Source of the DNA: Corbicula japonica
Lineage: Eukaryota > Mollusca > Bivalvia > Venerida > Cyrenidae
Assembly: GCA_038501625.1 (NCBI GenBank)
Contig: JAZAYU010000063.1
Span: forward strand, 641,501 to 705,500
Length of the DNA stretch: 64,000 nucleotides
Reading direction: 5' to 3'
Shown one piece after another: positions 13,279 to 24,179 of this stretch. The notes under the pieces were generated by a model, which was not told the DNA's origin, did not search any database, and was given only the letters and a program-made list of their open reading frames with translations. Every line of letters begins with the position of its first letter. Positions within the stretch are counted from its first letter, which is position 1. A program made the position numbers and the translations under genes.

Positions 13279-13425
13279 CTGGAAACGAACCCGCACCGTC
13301 ACGGCGACAACGCCTAGCCCTTCAATTTCGACAACGCAACCAATTTAGCTAATCGGGACAAACCCAAAAAAGGTTGATAAGATAGTCCTGATATACGTTA
13401 TCATGAGTTGCGGTTAACCCTTGAC
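13279..13425 (-). repeat. tRNA-like SINE (diverged copy)
   Basis: On the minus strand this reads GTTTGTCCCGATTAGCTAAA, TTGGTTGCG, then GCGTTGTCGCCGTGACGGTG and CGGGTTCGTTTCC. The A-box-like GATTAGCTAAATTGG and B-box-like GGGTTCGTTTCC match RNA polymerase III internal promoter spacing. The flank ACGTATATCAGGACTATC upstream and ACTATATCATTT downstream also occur in the copies at 38.3-38.7 kb. There is no pairing acceptor stem, so this is a SINE head, not a functional tRNA. Confidence 0.75.
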
Positions 13426-13429
13426 TAAG

Positions 13430-13555
13430 CGGCGTTTGCAGTAAAATGTATTTACATTATTGCTCATAAACATGCTTAATCAAACCGAGACCGCATTATT
13501 TTCATATTTGTCGTGTTCGGTGGCTTTTCAAGTTCACTTATCATCTATCGTAATT
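13430..13555 (+). repeat. Family F copy, truncated
   Basis: It contains AAGCGGCGTTTGCAGTAAAA, CTTAATCAAACCGAGACCGC, CATATTTGTCGTGTTCGGTG and the 3' end CTTATCATCTAT. It lies head to head next to the tRNA-like SINE copy. Confidence 0.8.
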
Positions 13556-13805
13556 ATTTTTATGTCGCTGTCAATGCGATTGGTAAGTCATGTCAGAATG
13601 TAATCAGGCATCCTGACAATTCAGGAACTATTGTCACGAATTGTTGTCTGTGAATACAGACTGTCTGTTATAACACCAACATTATCTATATTGGATGATA
13701 ATTCTTTTGGTCAGTTCAGACGATTTATAAATGGCGTTGTTCCTGCTGTGAAAGATGTCTTAGTTATCTGAAAAAATAAAGATTTAATCAAAATTTTTAA
13801 CTATA

Positions 13806-14687
13806 CCCAACAAAAAAAGTTCTGCACACAAGTGTCCTTTAGCGTAATTTTATAATGAAGCAAACAACTGGTAAAATACTTACATTTATATCAAGATTAA
13901 TTGTTTGCAGTGTAAGACGAAAACGGAATAGAAATCGATTGGTAAATAACCGAGAAATATCAGTTTGAGTATGATCGGGGTCAACAGTCAAAAGTTGAAA
14001 ATTTGCTGTATCAAGGTAGAGGTGTGAAATCTATGCAGCCAAAGTTGTATGTTGTATACATGTAGCAATTATAGGAATGCACTGTGACGATCGAAACCGG
14101 AAGTAATCAATAGTTGATACCTAGCCATCTCTAGCATAACACTCATACTTTAGTTTTTATTAATTGAAATATTACATTGTCTAACTTATAAATCAAAAGT
14201 TTAGTAATGATTAAAACAGTTTCAATTCTGTATTTATGAGTCTAAGCATCCTTTTAATTAATTGTAAGAACAACGGTTATGCAATCCACATCCAATTTTA
14301 TTTAAGCAAAACCCAACTGCATTGTTTGTAATTCACATTAATTTATTTCCTATGTTCACCAAAGTATGTTAATTTGACCTTTATTGTTAATTTGACCGTA
14401 ATGGAATTCCGTGAAACGACGCTTGGAAGAATCTCGGATTTGTCGTGGTGGATTTACGCACTATCAGTTTAGTGATTTTTGCAACTTTTGTGTAGTAACC
14501 CCCGATGACTTTAAAAATAAATTGCTTATAATGTACTGATCGGATTTTATTTCTGACGTTTTTACATTGTTAACATTGAATTGTTGTTTTATTTGATATG
14601 TATCATTTTATTGTGTTTTATTGTGTTTGGTGAAATGAAAAAGATATTTTATAAAATGTCCAACTGTGCAGAACTTTTTTGGCCGAG
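13806..14687 (+). mobile_element. Tc1/mariner-like element, internally deleted
   Basis: Inverted termini CCCAACAAAAAAAGTTCTGC and GTGCAGAACTTTTTTGGCCG are flanked by TA on both sides (13804-13805 and 14688-14689), the target preference of the Tc1/mariner superfamily. An inverted, longer copy lies at 61676-62692 and shares several internal blocks. From 14411 the frame reads VKRRLEESRICRGGFTHY, which resembles the extreme C terminus of Tc1-type transposases. The catalytic core is missing, so the copy is nonautonomous. Confidence 0.8.
14411..14467 (+). pseudogene. Tc1/mariner transposase C-terminal remnant
   Basis: The plus-strand frame VKRRLEESRICRGGFTHYQ aligns with the minus-strand remnant in the 61.7-62.7 kb copy (VRSRLKESRIHRDEFTQYV). 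Tc1-type transposases typically end with a basic stretch followed by a GGHTRY-like motif. Here the motif is GGFTHY. No HTH or DDE residues remain in this copy, because the sequence upstream is deleted or scrambled. The match is to the family pattern and was not checked by search. Confidence 0.55.
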
Positions 14688-14689
14688 TA

Positions 14690-15125
14690 TATAATTGAAT
14701 GTTGATTGCGGTAAAAAAACTGACAACATTGGGGTTTCTATTGTTAAGTACAACATTGGTATAACTATTCATTATTCAGTAGAAAAAATGGTTCATACAA
14801 GTTCAGCTAAACATCCTTATTGAAGGTTCATCTTCATATGAACACCACATGCACTTGGTTAAATATATTATTTTGACTGTTCACCTGTGTACCTGTGGGG
14901 ATCGTATTAAGCCAACAGCTAGGTGACATAGGCATTACTGCATTAATTTTTAATTATCATGTACCTGAATAATTTTTAATCTTTTTTACTTTTTTCACTT
15001 TTATATAAGCACTATTGCTATTAAAAGTTTTTTGAAGTGTCAGTTTGTATTTCTATCAACCAAATATTTTCTTTACAACAATACTTAGATCATATGAATA
15101 CATACCATGTAAACGTGGTTTCGTC
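14690..15125. other. Unassigned AT-rich stretch
   Basis: No repeat or coding signal was recognised between the Tc1-like element and the 44-bp tandem array. Confidence 0.5.
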
Positions 15126-15301
15126 GACTTACGTCATATCATCTTGTAGTGCTTCTCAGCCTTAGCATAGACTTACGTCATATCATCTTGTAGTGCTTCT
15201 CAGCCTTAGCATAGACTTACGTCATATCATCTTGTAGTGCTTCTCAGCCTTAGCATAGACTTACGTCATATCATCTTGTAGTGCTTCTCAGCCTTAGCAT
15301 A
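15126..15301 (+). repeat. 4 x 44-bp exact tandem array
   Basis: Four copies of a 44-bp unit begin at 15126, 15170, 15214 and 15258 and are identical at every position. Each contains the CRE/ATF-like octamer TTACGTCA. Perfect identity implies a recent expansion (or an assembly effect). Confidence 0.95.
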
Positions 15302-15650
15302 GATCGTCAGTAACGTAGTAAATGCACTCGTTGTCAAAGTTTATGTTATCAGTTTGTAGGTATGCTACGATATGCATATGATCTCTTCGTTAAAAACATA
15401 GCGTTAACGAAATTCTAACACCCTCAATAATACAAAACATCAAGACATAGTTCTATAAGGAAGAAAAACAACCGTTATCACCTTGAAATGATCTGAGATC
15501 GCACGAGCGCCTGGAACACTGTTCTGCAGCTCAAACCATTTATAACTTTATCATTACCATCATTTTGAAAACAATAATTTAACAAGTAAATGTGTATTCA
15601 CTATTTTATTACTACCTGTTTATATGTTACACTATGGTTCCATTAATTGT
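15302..15650. other. Unassigned stretch
   Basis: No gene or repeat was recognised. It ends at a T/G low-complexity tract. Confidence 0.45.
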
Positions 15651-15654
15651 TAAT

Positions 15655-15727
15655 GAAATTCGTTGTTGTTGTTTTTTTGTTTGTTTTGTTTTTGTTTTGT
15701 TGTTGTTTTTTTGTTGTTGTTTTTATA
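15655..15727 (+). repeat. (GTT)n / (GTTTT)n low-complexity tract
   Basis: A T-rich tract with G every 3-7 bases creates a valine/phenylalanine-rich open frame that should not be taken for a membrane peptide. Confidence 0.9.
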
Positions 15728-15734
15728 TTTCGAG

Positions 15735-15842
15735 TTAAAAGTTTGGGTAGCATAGTCGAGAGGTTTAAACCCATTAATCGCAAATATGTATTGTCACTGA
15801 CCGTTCCAAGCCGGTACCCTACCCTTGTTATTGTTTTTTACT
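15735..15842 (+). repeat. Family S core fragment
   Basis: It carries TTTAAACCCATTAATCGCAA and TGTCACTGACCGTTCCAAGC, the family S core (GGTTTAAACCCCCAGTGGCA, CCACTGACCGTTCCAAGGCG), with diverged surroundings. Confidence 0.65.
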
Positions 15843-16073
15843 AATGCCATAATGTGTGTGGCTACTACAAACCATTTTCTCATTGTTGTTTCATTTTATT
15901 GCATTATTTACTAGAAACCGCGTAAAATTTGTTTTTCTTTTGTCGTCCACGAATTGATTAAAATGAAAATTTCAGAGAATATTTCCAGGAGGTTGAATTG
16001 TAAATTGATTAAACAATACAATAAATAACACTTTAAACTTGTTATATAACTAGAATTATCACTGAAAGTGATT

Positions 16074-17153
16074 AAATACCCCCACATGTGTGCTCGATAC
16101 TTGAACTGGAAATTCTTAGAATCAATGTGTGCCAAAAAAGTTAAAATATGTGAAGCCTTTCATTATAAATCATCCAGAAACCATTTTTTCTATTTTTAGT
16201 AACAGTGAACAGTGACCTTGACCCCACTAGGCCCATTTTCAATACCAAGTTTTGTCTTCACAGACACTACCTATATAGCACTTTTCATCACAATATCTCA
16301 TTCCCAACTACAGTAATTGAGCATATACAGTTTTTCTATTTTTAGTAACAGTGACCTTGACCCCACAGGCCTTACTTTCAATTCCAAAAGTTGTCTTCGC
16401 AGAAATCACAAATACACCAAATTTCATTCAAGAATCTCATTCAAAGCTATAGTTACTGAGTGGAAATGAAGTTTTGAAGTTAAAATAACAGTGACCTTGA
16501 CCTAGAACCCACAGGCCCCAAAGTCAAACTTAACCTGTATCTTGTAATGTTACATCTGTGTCCCCAAAAATAATTAAAACTATGAAGTATTTCATGAGTT
16601 ATCGTGCAGACACAGTTTTTCTATTTTAAGTAACAGTGACCTTGACATTGACCCCACAGGCCCCAAAGTCGAACTCAACCTGTATATTCTGATGTTACAT
16701 CCATGTCCCAAAAAAGGATTTAATCTGTGTTTCATGAGTTATCATCCGGAAACCATTTTTCTATTTTTAGTAACACTGACCTTGACATTGACCCTACCAG
16801 CCCCAAAGTCGAACCTGACCTGTATCTTGTGATGTTACACTTGTGTACCAAACATTTTTAAAATATTTGATGCCTTTCAGGAGTTATTGTCCGAAAAGCA
16901 TTTTCTATTTTTAGTAACAGTGACCTTGACACTGACCCCACCAGCCCAAAAATCGAACTTGACCTGTATCTTATGATATTACACCTGTGTACCAAAAATT
17001 AATTAAATCTGTCAAGCCTTTCACGAGTTATCATCCGGAAACGAAGAATCCGAACGACAGACCGACCGACCGACCGACCGACCGACCGACAGACCGACCG
17101 ACCGACAAGCTCACTCCTATATACCCCCTCAAACTTCGTTTGTGGGGGTATAA
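16074..17153 (+). mobile_element. Nonautonomous element with 142-bp tandem units and GACC tail
   Basis: Six copies of a GTGACCTTGACC-centred unit lie at 16212, 16351, 16491, 16636, 16776 and 16920, with spacing of 139-145 bp. Each is followed by CAAAGTCGAAC-like and CTGTATCTTGTGATGTTACA-like blocks. They are followed by a (GACC)n tract (17055-17107) and a terminal hairpin, TATACCCCC 17120-17128 pairing with GGGGGTATA 17144-17152. The left end, TTAAATACCCCCAC near 16074, mirrors the right end, so short terminal inverted repeats are likely. Repeats of this layout are familiar from molluscan genomes, but the family name was not determined. Confidence 0.75.
17055..17107 (+). repeat. (GACC)n microsatellite
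   Basis: About twelve GACC/GACA tetranucleotide units lie inside the repeat element. They encode the serine/valine/glycine/arginine repeat seen in the antisense frame. Confidence 0.95.
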
Positions 17154-19012
17154 TCACGTGGTATGATGCTGAAGTTAATATCAAGTTTTGGCAAATTTAT
17201 AAACTGAGAAAATACTATTTTATGGTATGAAAAAGACTGTTTAACTCACGATGAAAACACTTTCAAACCATTACACAAAAAACAGTCAAGCATATTTTAA
17301 ACTTCAGTAAATAACAGGAATATCAGGCAATTTTCATTTAGAAGGGGGTGTTAATTGAGTTGTTTGATATTCAGTTATTTCTTAATCTTACTGTACTTAT
17401 AACAGCGAGTTTTGAAGTTGAATTTTTCTTTCTAATGGAATGTTTTTGGCAATTAAAGTTAAAATAACTGTGATTTACTAAAAAGAATAACTATCATGAT
17501 AAATACGGTGGCCAGTCAAGAGAAACGTGTATATTAAAACGATAATGACCAAGTGCATATTAAAATTTTAGATGAACATTGAAATACTTTTGAAATAAGA
17601 AGGCGATAAGCTATTTTGCATTAAGGTGTTTTGATCGTTAAACCAATATGATTAAAGTAAACAACTTAAAACACTACGCTATAGGTTCTGGGTCACTAAA
17701 ATTGTTTTTATCAACGACCATCCCAGCCAATCAGATTGACGCCTACAAAATCGCAAAAGTACATACAGTTCGACATTGTTAACAGAATAAATCGTCATAT
17801 TTTATGTTCACGGTTTACATAGTTATCCCCGCAACATTTGGAAAGAGTGTACCGGCTCACTCAGTTTTAGCGTCTCGGATGTGTGTTTCTATTCCCGGTC
17901 AGCCTTTATCGTTTCTTAACACTCAATATTACACTTTTCATCATTTCAAAATATCATATATATTTATGTTTTCATTAATGCGTGTTATATGCCATGAATA
18001 CTGTATTACTTTCTGTATTTTATATATGTGTGTTTCTTATTTATAACTGTATTATATGTAATACTCTGTCTCTCGCTGACCCTCTTTACGACTTTTACGA
18101 ACGAAATCAATATATCAGAAATCCTGTAGAACTTGACTGGCATTGGATTTGGTAGAAATTGTTCGCATTACCTAATTGGAAAATGTCAAAGTGACCTCTC
18201 TTGTCTGCACTACAAATATTACACATTAATAATTTGTCAGGAAAAAATGGGATTACATTTCAAATAAACTAGTGTTGAAATTAATATCAGATGTTTTCCT
18301 CTCTATTTCTATGAGATAATAATGAGAACTGATCTTTTAAAATCGACTGCATCTAACAGAAAAGGAAACATTTTAAATATTTAATTTAAAAAAAAATGAA
18401 AATACATTAATTTTGAATTGTTTTCAAGACTTGAAAGAATTTTTCCATTTTCAGTACTACAAAGCTTTAACAGTTAAAATAATTGAACGAATAATATAAT
18501 AATTGAACATTTGAACTAAATGATATTTGTGCCGAACACGCGAAATATAAAATAACACAAACAGCGCCAATTCAGTGACAACGGTTTTTAAGTTCTTAAT
18601 TTTTATGTTAAAAATAATTAGTTTTATTGATAATAAGAGAATTCGTGTCAATGTACCTTCTGCAATAAACAACTTTGATTCTTTTTTGTACTTTAGATAT
18701 ATTATATTTTGGTTTAATTAAGGCTTTATTATTTTCTTGCTTTGTGTTAAAAATGACATTTTCATTTTATGTTGTTTTACAACACATTTGTTTGTCGAAG
18801 TATTGCATTCGATTTGTAGAAATTGTATCAATCTTCAAAACCTTCATAAGTAATTGGTTTAAACAAGTTTTGACAAACGTTCATCATAATTGACTTCAAA
18901 TCATATATACCCACATTTAAAAGAAATAACTCGATGTTTCCCAAAATGCAACTTGATACTCAACGAATACTCCTATGCTGCATGAGAATTTAAATAATGC
19001 ATGCTATTTCTC
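17154..19012. other. AT-rich stretch, nothing recognised
   Basis: There are no open frames above about 80 codons and no repeat shared with the rest of the window, except the short ATTGGAAAATGTCAAAGTGA motif near 18177. Confidence 0.5.
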
Positions 19013-20290
19013 ATTTCAATCTTAGATTTCATTCAAAAATACAGGTGCAGTTTAAAACCACTATTGCAAACTGGTATTTCACAACCAGTTCTTTATGGAG
19101 ATTTAATTTATAAACTTAAGAAAATAAAAGTCTATATTATACTTAAGGACTTTGAAAACGCACCCTTGGGATAAGTGTATATAAACATAGAAGACGCCTT
19201 TTATATCAAACATATTATATAGCTGTGTAAAGTACAACTCATTGCCGTCATTTTGATACCAAAATATTTAAAATTGGTTCATTGATAATAAAAATATCGC
19301 GTGTTCAAGACAATAACCCTGAAATCAAAAGTAACACTTTAGCCAATAGCCACTACAATACAAGCGTTCGTTTTCAATGATATGCCTTTAATTGTAATGC
19401 AAGCTCTATAGGCGTGAAGTGTTACTTTTGATTTTAGGGTTACTGTCTTTAACTCGCAATATCTTTTGTATAAATAGACCAATCTTAAATATTTTACTAT
19501 CAAACTGACGGCAATGAATTGTACTTTACAAAGGTATGTGAAACATTTCATTTCAAAGGCCTTTTCCAAGTTAAAATACACTTATCCCAAGGGTGCGTTT
19601 TCAAAGTCCTTAAGTATAATTTCAACCCGTTATTTTTTAAAAAAATCTGTAAAATCAAAAAGAAAGGTTGCCAACATGATATTCTACAGCGCTCTGCAGG
19701 CATGGCGATTAACCCATCTACAGTTGATCATTATGCTCACCTCTTTGGTTGCACGACGGTGGCAGGGGTTTGAGAGTTTATGAAGGTTCATGGGGATATC
19801 TTTCCTTTAAAGAACATAGAAGCTCGATTTGTTTCTCTTAACCCTGCCATCGTGTTCTTGCTAATTTGACTCCATGGGCTCTGGTCTCGGTACGATCATT
19901 GAGTACTCGCCCATTTGGCTTTGCAATGACATTAGCTTCTTATGTTTTATATGCTTGTGTGCATTTGCATGCAACGTTGTAAAGCTGATGGGTGAATTTG
20001 AGTTTTTTTCACCAAGACAACTTGTACTTGATTGTTTATATGAAAACCTGTTGGGGCAAGTGTGAGGATGGCGCACCCTAGAACCTGGTTTAAGCCCGCA
20101 GTAGCAATTTGATTTGCCACTGACCGTTCAAGGCGGAAACACCAAGGGTTCTCTATGACGTTAATTGTTTGTGGCGTCTTATTGAATTGACATACTCATG
20201 CTCTCATTTCCTCTCTTCTTTTTCGCTGCGTGATGAGTCTGTGTCTTTTTAGTGTGGCGATTCCTGATATGCAAATTTCACTTTTTTTAA
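19013..20290 (+). repeat. Family S copy, long, interrupted by a MITE
   Basis: The 5' part (19013-19136: ATACAGGTGCAGTTTAAAAC, TATGGAGATTTAATTTATAA) and the main body (19617-20290: TTACAGCG-like TCTACAGCGCTCTGCAGGC, GGTTGCACGACGGTGGCAGG, TCTGGTCTCGGTACGATCAT, the core near 20080, and the ATTCCTGATATGCAAATTTC end) are collinear with the uninterrupted copies at 34975, 47745 and 59150. They are split only by the 473-bp insertion. The 89- and 84-codon frames across the junction are artefacts. Confidence 0.9.
19142..19614. mobile_element. 473-bp inverted-repeat element (MITE) inside family S
   Basis: The left terminus starts CTTAAGGACTTTGAAAACGC and continues CACCCTTGGGATAAGTGTAT (to 19180). The right terminus from 19577 is its exact complement in reverse order. 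A TA lies at each side (19140-19141 and 19615-19616). Further inside, 19309-19342 and 19418-19452 also pair (AACCCTGAAATCAAAAGTAA), so most of the element can fold on itself. It has no coding capacity. The TA flanks suggest mobilisation by a Tc1/mariner-type transposase, but longer AT-rich duplications cannot be excluded. Confidence 0.9.
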
Positions 20291-21124
20291 TCAACTTAAT
20301 ACATATTTAATCATACTTCCAATTCATGACGTCTTTAACTTGTACTTAAGAGTCTTTTCTTAGCTTAAAATTTATTTCGTATGTTTTATCTAAATCAGAA
20401 TTAAGCACGATTCTTTGAAAAATGTAACCCTTACAATTATACCAGAAACAGCCTATGTTTAATATTCTTTCTCGTTTTGTTATCTTCATTTTCTAGATAA
20501 ACGGCCGCATATGCGCTCTATATAGAGGAATATTCGCAAATGAATACCGGTAACCCCGTCCTGACAAGATTAGATTTTGGGAAACGTCAATTGAATATAG
20601 CTAACATTATTATATTTGACACATGTCTTTATGCTAAGATCCTTTTAATCACAACTCAACGATCCCTTGCGCCAAAACCGTTTTATCACGGATAGAAACT
20701 GTCTGTAAATCAAACAAACCTTTAAAAGAGTTGATTGTATTTACAGCAAATGAGATTTAATTTTCATGGAAAACGTGTAATTGTCTTGAGGGTTTTAACA
20801 ATTACTGTACAAATGTAGAAGTAACGGAGATTGAAATGTACAACACCCATCTGTTTTGCTTTAATCAATGTTAATTTTATCAGAAAATATACATATCTTT
20901 CTTTGAAAATTTGCATCTGAATCATTCAAAATTGAAATACTTACTTAAAAAGAAATCCAACATTCTCTTTCTCGAATTACTATCACTGAAATGTTATGAC
21001 CAAACATTTAGTCAACTAAACAATATGTTCTGCAATTTTAACTATTCTTAATTAATAAATAATAATTATACCCAAGAATTGTGCATACTCAATTTAACTG
21101 TTTTTTTTTTCTGTTTTCCTGATT
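20291..21124. other. Unassigned AT-rich stretch
   Basis: No gene or repeat was recognised. Confidence 0.5.
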
Positions 21125-21241
21125 TCAATTATAACCATACGCCGCTAAATATGAAACGATATTAATCTCATTGAAGGTTTCGTGTTGACCGCCATAAGCA
21201 TAACATCGTGTGGGATGGATCAAAGTTGTAATGTTAATTGG
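21125..21241 (+). repeat. Family F, left half of a split copy
   Basis: It contains CGCCGCTAAATATGAAACGA, TATTAATCTCATTGAAGGTT, GTGTTGACCGCCATAAGCA and TGTGGGATGGATCAAAGTTG, which are consecutive family F blocks. It breaks at AATTGG (21236-21241), within the normal sequence TTTATTGGTGTAAATATTG. The continuation resumes at 30278. Confidence 0.8.
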
Positions 21242-21290
21242 CCTAAGAACACAGTTTTTCCCTATATGTTTCATATTTAAGCAATTGTGA
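21242..21290 (+). repeat. Terminal direct repeat 1, left fragment
   Basis: CCTAAGAACACAGTTTTTCC through TTTAAGCAATTGTGA matches 29824-29874 with few differences. It is cut off at 21290 by the Helentron-like insertion and resumes at 26575. Confidence 0.85.
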
Positions 21291-21500
21291 AAAATAAAAT
21301 TATTCACGTTTTACATGTTACGATTGCTGTGTGGATAGTCTATTGTGCGCATAGATATCTGGTCCGGTTTATCCTGTTGTGATCATAGTTTCCCGCCTCT
21401 CGTTTTTCTCGTGTTGCCTATATAAAGGCTGGTTGTGTATTAAAATATCACTCGAGGTTTTATATTTGACAGCGTCACTTATTTAGTTTGTGTACAGTTT
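21291..21500 (+). promoter_or_regulatory. TATA-containing 5' block of element 1
   Basis: This 210-bp block is repeated without differences that I can see at 25788-25997 in element 2. TATATAAAGG at 21419-21428 is a strong TATA-box match, preceded by a pyrimidine/GC-rich stretch (TCCCGCCTCTCG) and followed about 30-50 bases later by ATCACTCGAGG. It could be a functional RNA polymerase II core promoter carried by the mobile element. Promoter activity is inference. Confidence 0.45.
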
Positions 21501-23049
21501 ACTTCACGGAGGACTACTTGACTTTCGGGCAAAACGTTCATTAATTGGACCGGTGTGTAAAAGAAGGTAAAGCAAATTTAAACCATACTTTTGAAAATTT
21601 TGTGTAAAATAAATAGAATTTACTTGTAAAATTGAAATGTTTTAAATGACAATGGGAGGGCGTGCTCATGGCAGTGACAGATTTTGCTTAGTTTACACTT
21701 CGATGGCGACTTAATAGGAAAAGACTGATGCTTAGTTATTTTATTTGTTAACGGAGGAGTGATGTTGAGTAATTGTTAAGCGGATCCTTTTGTATTATAA
21801 ATTCTTTATTATTGATTAAAGTAAATAGTAAGATAATTGATACTGATGGAGTCGCTTACTTGAACGAGCCAATGAAAATGTCTATACATAAAGCAACAAC
21901 TTTATAACTAAATTATGTATTTTATTTTGAATGTTTCAGCCATAGCGTCTTTGGTCAAATGGTACTGATGGTATTGACCAAACTTCATAAGCTGGAGTTT
22001 CGCGGTTGTTTTTAATCAGCTTCAATATCGCATTATGTTGGTGCGGATGACGTCTGAGCATGTGTGGTTCTATCAAGCCTTCCATTCTTAGCAGGCTTTG
22101 AATGCAAATAGGCCGTGCCTAGTTCGCGTACACGGCTGTTTGTTATATTTTCATTAAATTTTTTGGTTTTTCTATTGAGAAATTTTATAGAAATAATCGC
22201 ATAATTGTTTACTCTAATTAACGTTTTTATCAAATAATAATATTAAAAATACGTTAATTTATATTGTCGGCTGAATTAATTAGTAAAGTGTTGTTAACCA
22301 GAACTTACTGGTAACGTCATTTTTATTGTAGTGTTGATCATTGTTGATTGAAACTGTGGTTGTTTTGCGACTTTGATCTTACGGGGACATCCTTGTGGGT
22401 GTCCCTTTTGCTTTTGTCTTGTGGTCAAAGATGTACCAATCATCATACACATTTTTGTTTTAGAACTACTAATCTCAACTGAAAGAACAAGACGTTTCAG
22501 ACATTATGAAAACGGAGGACAGACAAGCTTGGCACCACGTCCAAAAATCTTTATCATGGCAAGCGGAAAACTAAATGTTTTCCAGAAGTTTTAAAGGAAG
22601 TCGTTTCGAGATGGTAAAGAATACTCGAAAGGAGCATTTTGAATCATTTTAGATAAGTACCTTGTTTGTCTTACTGTACACATCTAATTGCTTATAATTT
22701 TTACATAATTTAGGAAACCGATTACTTAAAGGAATGGCCAGGTTGGTTTTGGTTTTGATCAAAATCGAAAAGTTTTCATACTTTTTTAGACTATAGATTA
22801 TATTGAATAATTTGCTCTGAATTTTGTTGATTGAATGTAAAATTATTGTAATGGTCGTGGCGCTTTTTGATGTAACATTCTGGAGGGACTGCAAAATTTT
22901 GAATATATTGATTGGCTTAATGAAATTGATTGATTGAATAAACTCCATTGAATAGATTGAATTCATTGAACTGAATGCAACTATTGACTTGATTGATTTG
23001 ACTTGATTTATTGACTTATTTATTTGATTGATTTGATTTGATTGTGGAT

Positions 23050-23275
23050 TCATGCCATTCTGTGGCGTTGACCATGATCGATTGAAAAGGTCGTGCTGTT
23101 TTGTGGCTTTGACCATGATCGATTGAAAAGGTCGTGCTGTTTTGTGGCGTTGACCTTGATTGATTGAAAAGGTCTTGCCGTTTTTTGGCGTTGACCATGA
23201 TTGATTGAAAAGGCCGTTGAGTGGCACTTGACTATGATTGATTGAACAAGGTTGTGCCGTTTTTTGGCGTTGACC
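23050..23275 (+). repeat. 41-bp tandem array A
   Basis: GACCATGAT-type starts at 23070, 23111, 23152 and 23193 give a 41-bp period, with the repeating core GATTGAAAAGGTCGTGC and TTTTGTGGCGTTGACC. The 192-codon and 60-codon minus-strand frames over it are translations of this repeat and not genes. Confidence 0.9.
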
Positions 23276-23366
23276 TTTCAGAGACGGGCTGTGCTGTTTT
23301 GTGGTGATGGCTATTGTCTCTTTTTAATACTGTTACAAAGTTTTTACATATTGTGTTTCATTTCAG

Positions 23367-23439
23367 AAAATAACATGGAAAACAGACATCTAAAGGTTTT
23401 GCAGAAGTTGTTAAAACCGTGATAGTAGTCTACGAGACG
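23367..23439 (+). other. Exon-like module, unit 2
   Basis: A 73-base segment lies between a good acceptor (TGTGTTTCATTTCAG) and a good donor (GACG then GTAAAGAGT at 23440). It begins AAAATAACATGG and would encode MENRHLKVLQKLLKP before a stop. Relative to unit 3 it has lost one T, which causes the early stop. Confidence 0.35.
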
Positions 23440-23844
23440 GTAAAGAGTATTCGAAAGAGATTTAGCGTCATTGGATAAGAATAAGTACTGTGTCTTTTTT
23501 ATTTTACATAGTCCTTTATTGCTAATAATTTTAACATAACTTAAGAAACTAGTATTTAATAGAACAAGTTTGTGCTGTTTTGGGGTTTTGTTATAATCAC
23601 GTAATTCATAGACAAGATAATATTGAATAATTTATTCTGAAATATGGTCTTTGGAATGTTGAATACTTGTTAAAGTCATGTCGTTTTTGATTTAACAGCC
23701 TAGAGGGAACTCAAACTGTACATTTTTGAATGGATTGATTGAAGTGATTGTTGAATTTATTAACTTGATTGAACAGATTGACTTTTGAATTGATTGTATA
23801 GATTGAATTGATTGAAATGAATTGTTTGATTGATTATGGTATTT

Positions 23845-24025
23845 TTGTGGTGTTGACCATGATCGATTGAAAAGGTCGTGCCGTTTTGTGGCGTTGACCA
23901 TGACTGATTGAAAAGGTCGTGCCGTTTTGTGGCGTTGACCATGATTGATTGAAAAGGCCGTTGAGTGGCGCTTGACTATGATTGAACAAGGTTGTGCCGT
24001 TGTTTGGCGTTGACCTTTAGAGACA
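23845..24025 (+). repeat. 41-bp tandem array B
   Basis: This is the same 41-bp unit as array A (GATTGAAAAGGTCGTGCCG, TTTTGTGGCGTTGACCATGA) in the second higher-order unit. Confidence 0.9.
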
Positions 24026-24105
24026 GGCTGTGCTGTTTTGTAGCGTTGGCTATTGTCTCTTTTAAATACTGTTACAAAGATTTTACATATTGTGTTTCAT
24101 TTCAG

Positions 24106-24179
24106 AAAATAACATGGAAAACAGACAGCTAAATGTTTCTCAAAAGTTGTTTAAAACCGCGTCGGTAGTCTACGAGATG
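24106..24179 (+). other. Exon-like module, unit 3 (open frame)
   Basis: A 74-base segment lies between TTTCATTTCAG and the donor GATG|GTAAAGAG. From the ATG at 24114 a frame of 34 codons runs to 24218 (MENRQLNVSQKLFKTASVVY in its first part), so it continues past the possible donor. Units 2 and 4 begin with nearly the same peptide (MENRHLKVLQK, MENRKLKVLQK), and unit 1 has MASGKLNVFQK. Repeated splice signals around a repeated start codon suggest captured gene sequence, but transcription is unproven. Confidence 0.35.

Noticed and set aside
15647..15844. Hydrophobic 65-codon frame resembling a membrane peptide
   Set aside because: The hydrophobic part is the translation of a T/G low-complexity tract.
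22649..23227. 192-codon minus-strand open frame, the longest in the window
   Set aside because: It is the antisense reading of the GATTGATT-rich tract and the 41-bp tandem array; the peptide repeats (FNRSWSTPQNG) follow the 41-bp unit. The same applies to the 60-69-codon frames at 23016-23198 and 23692-23942.
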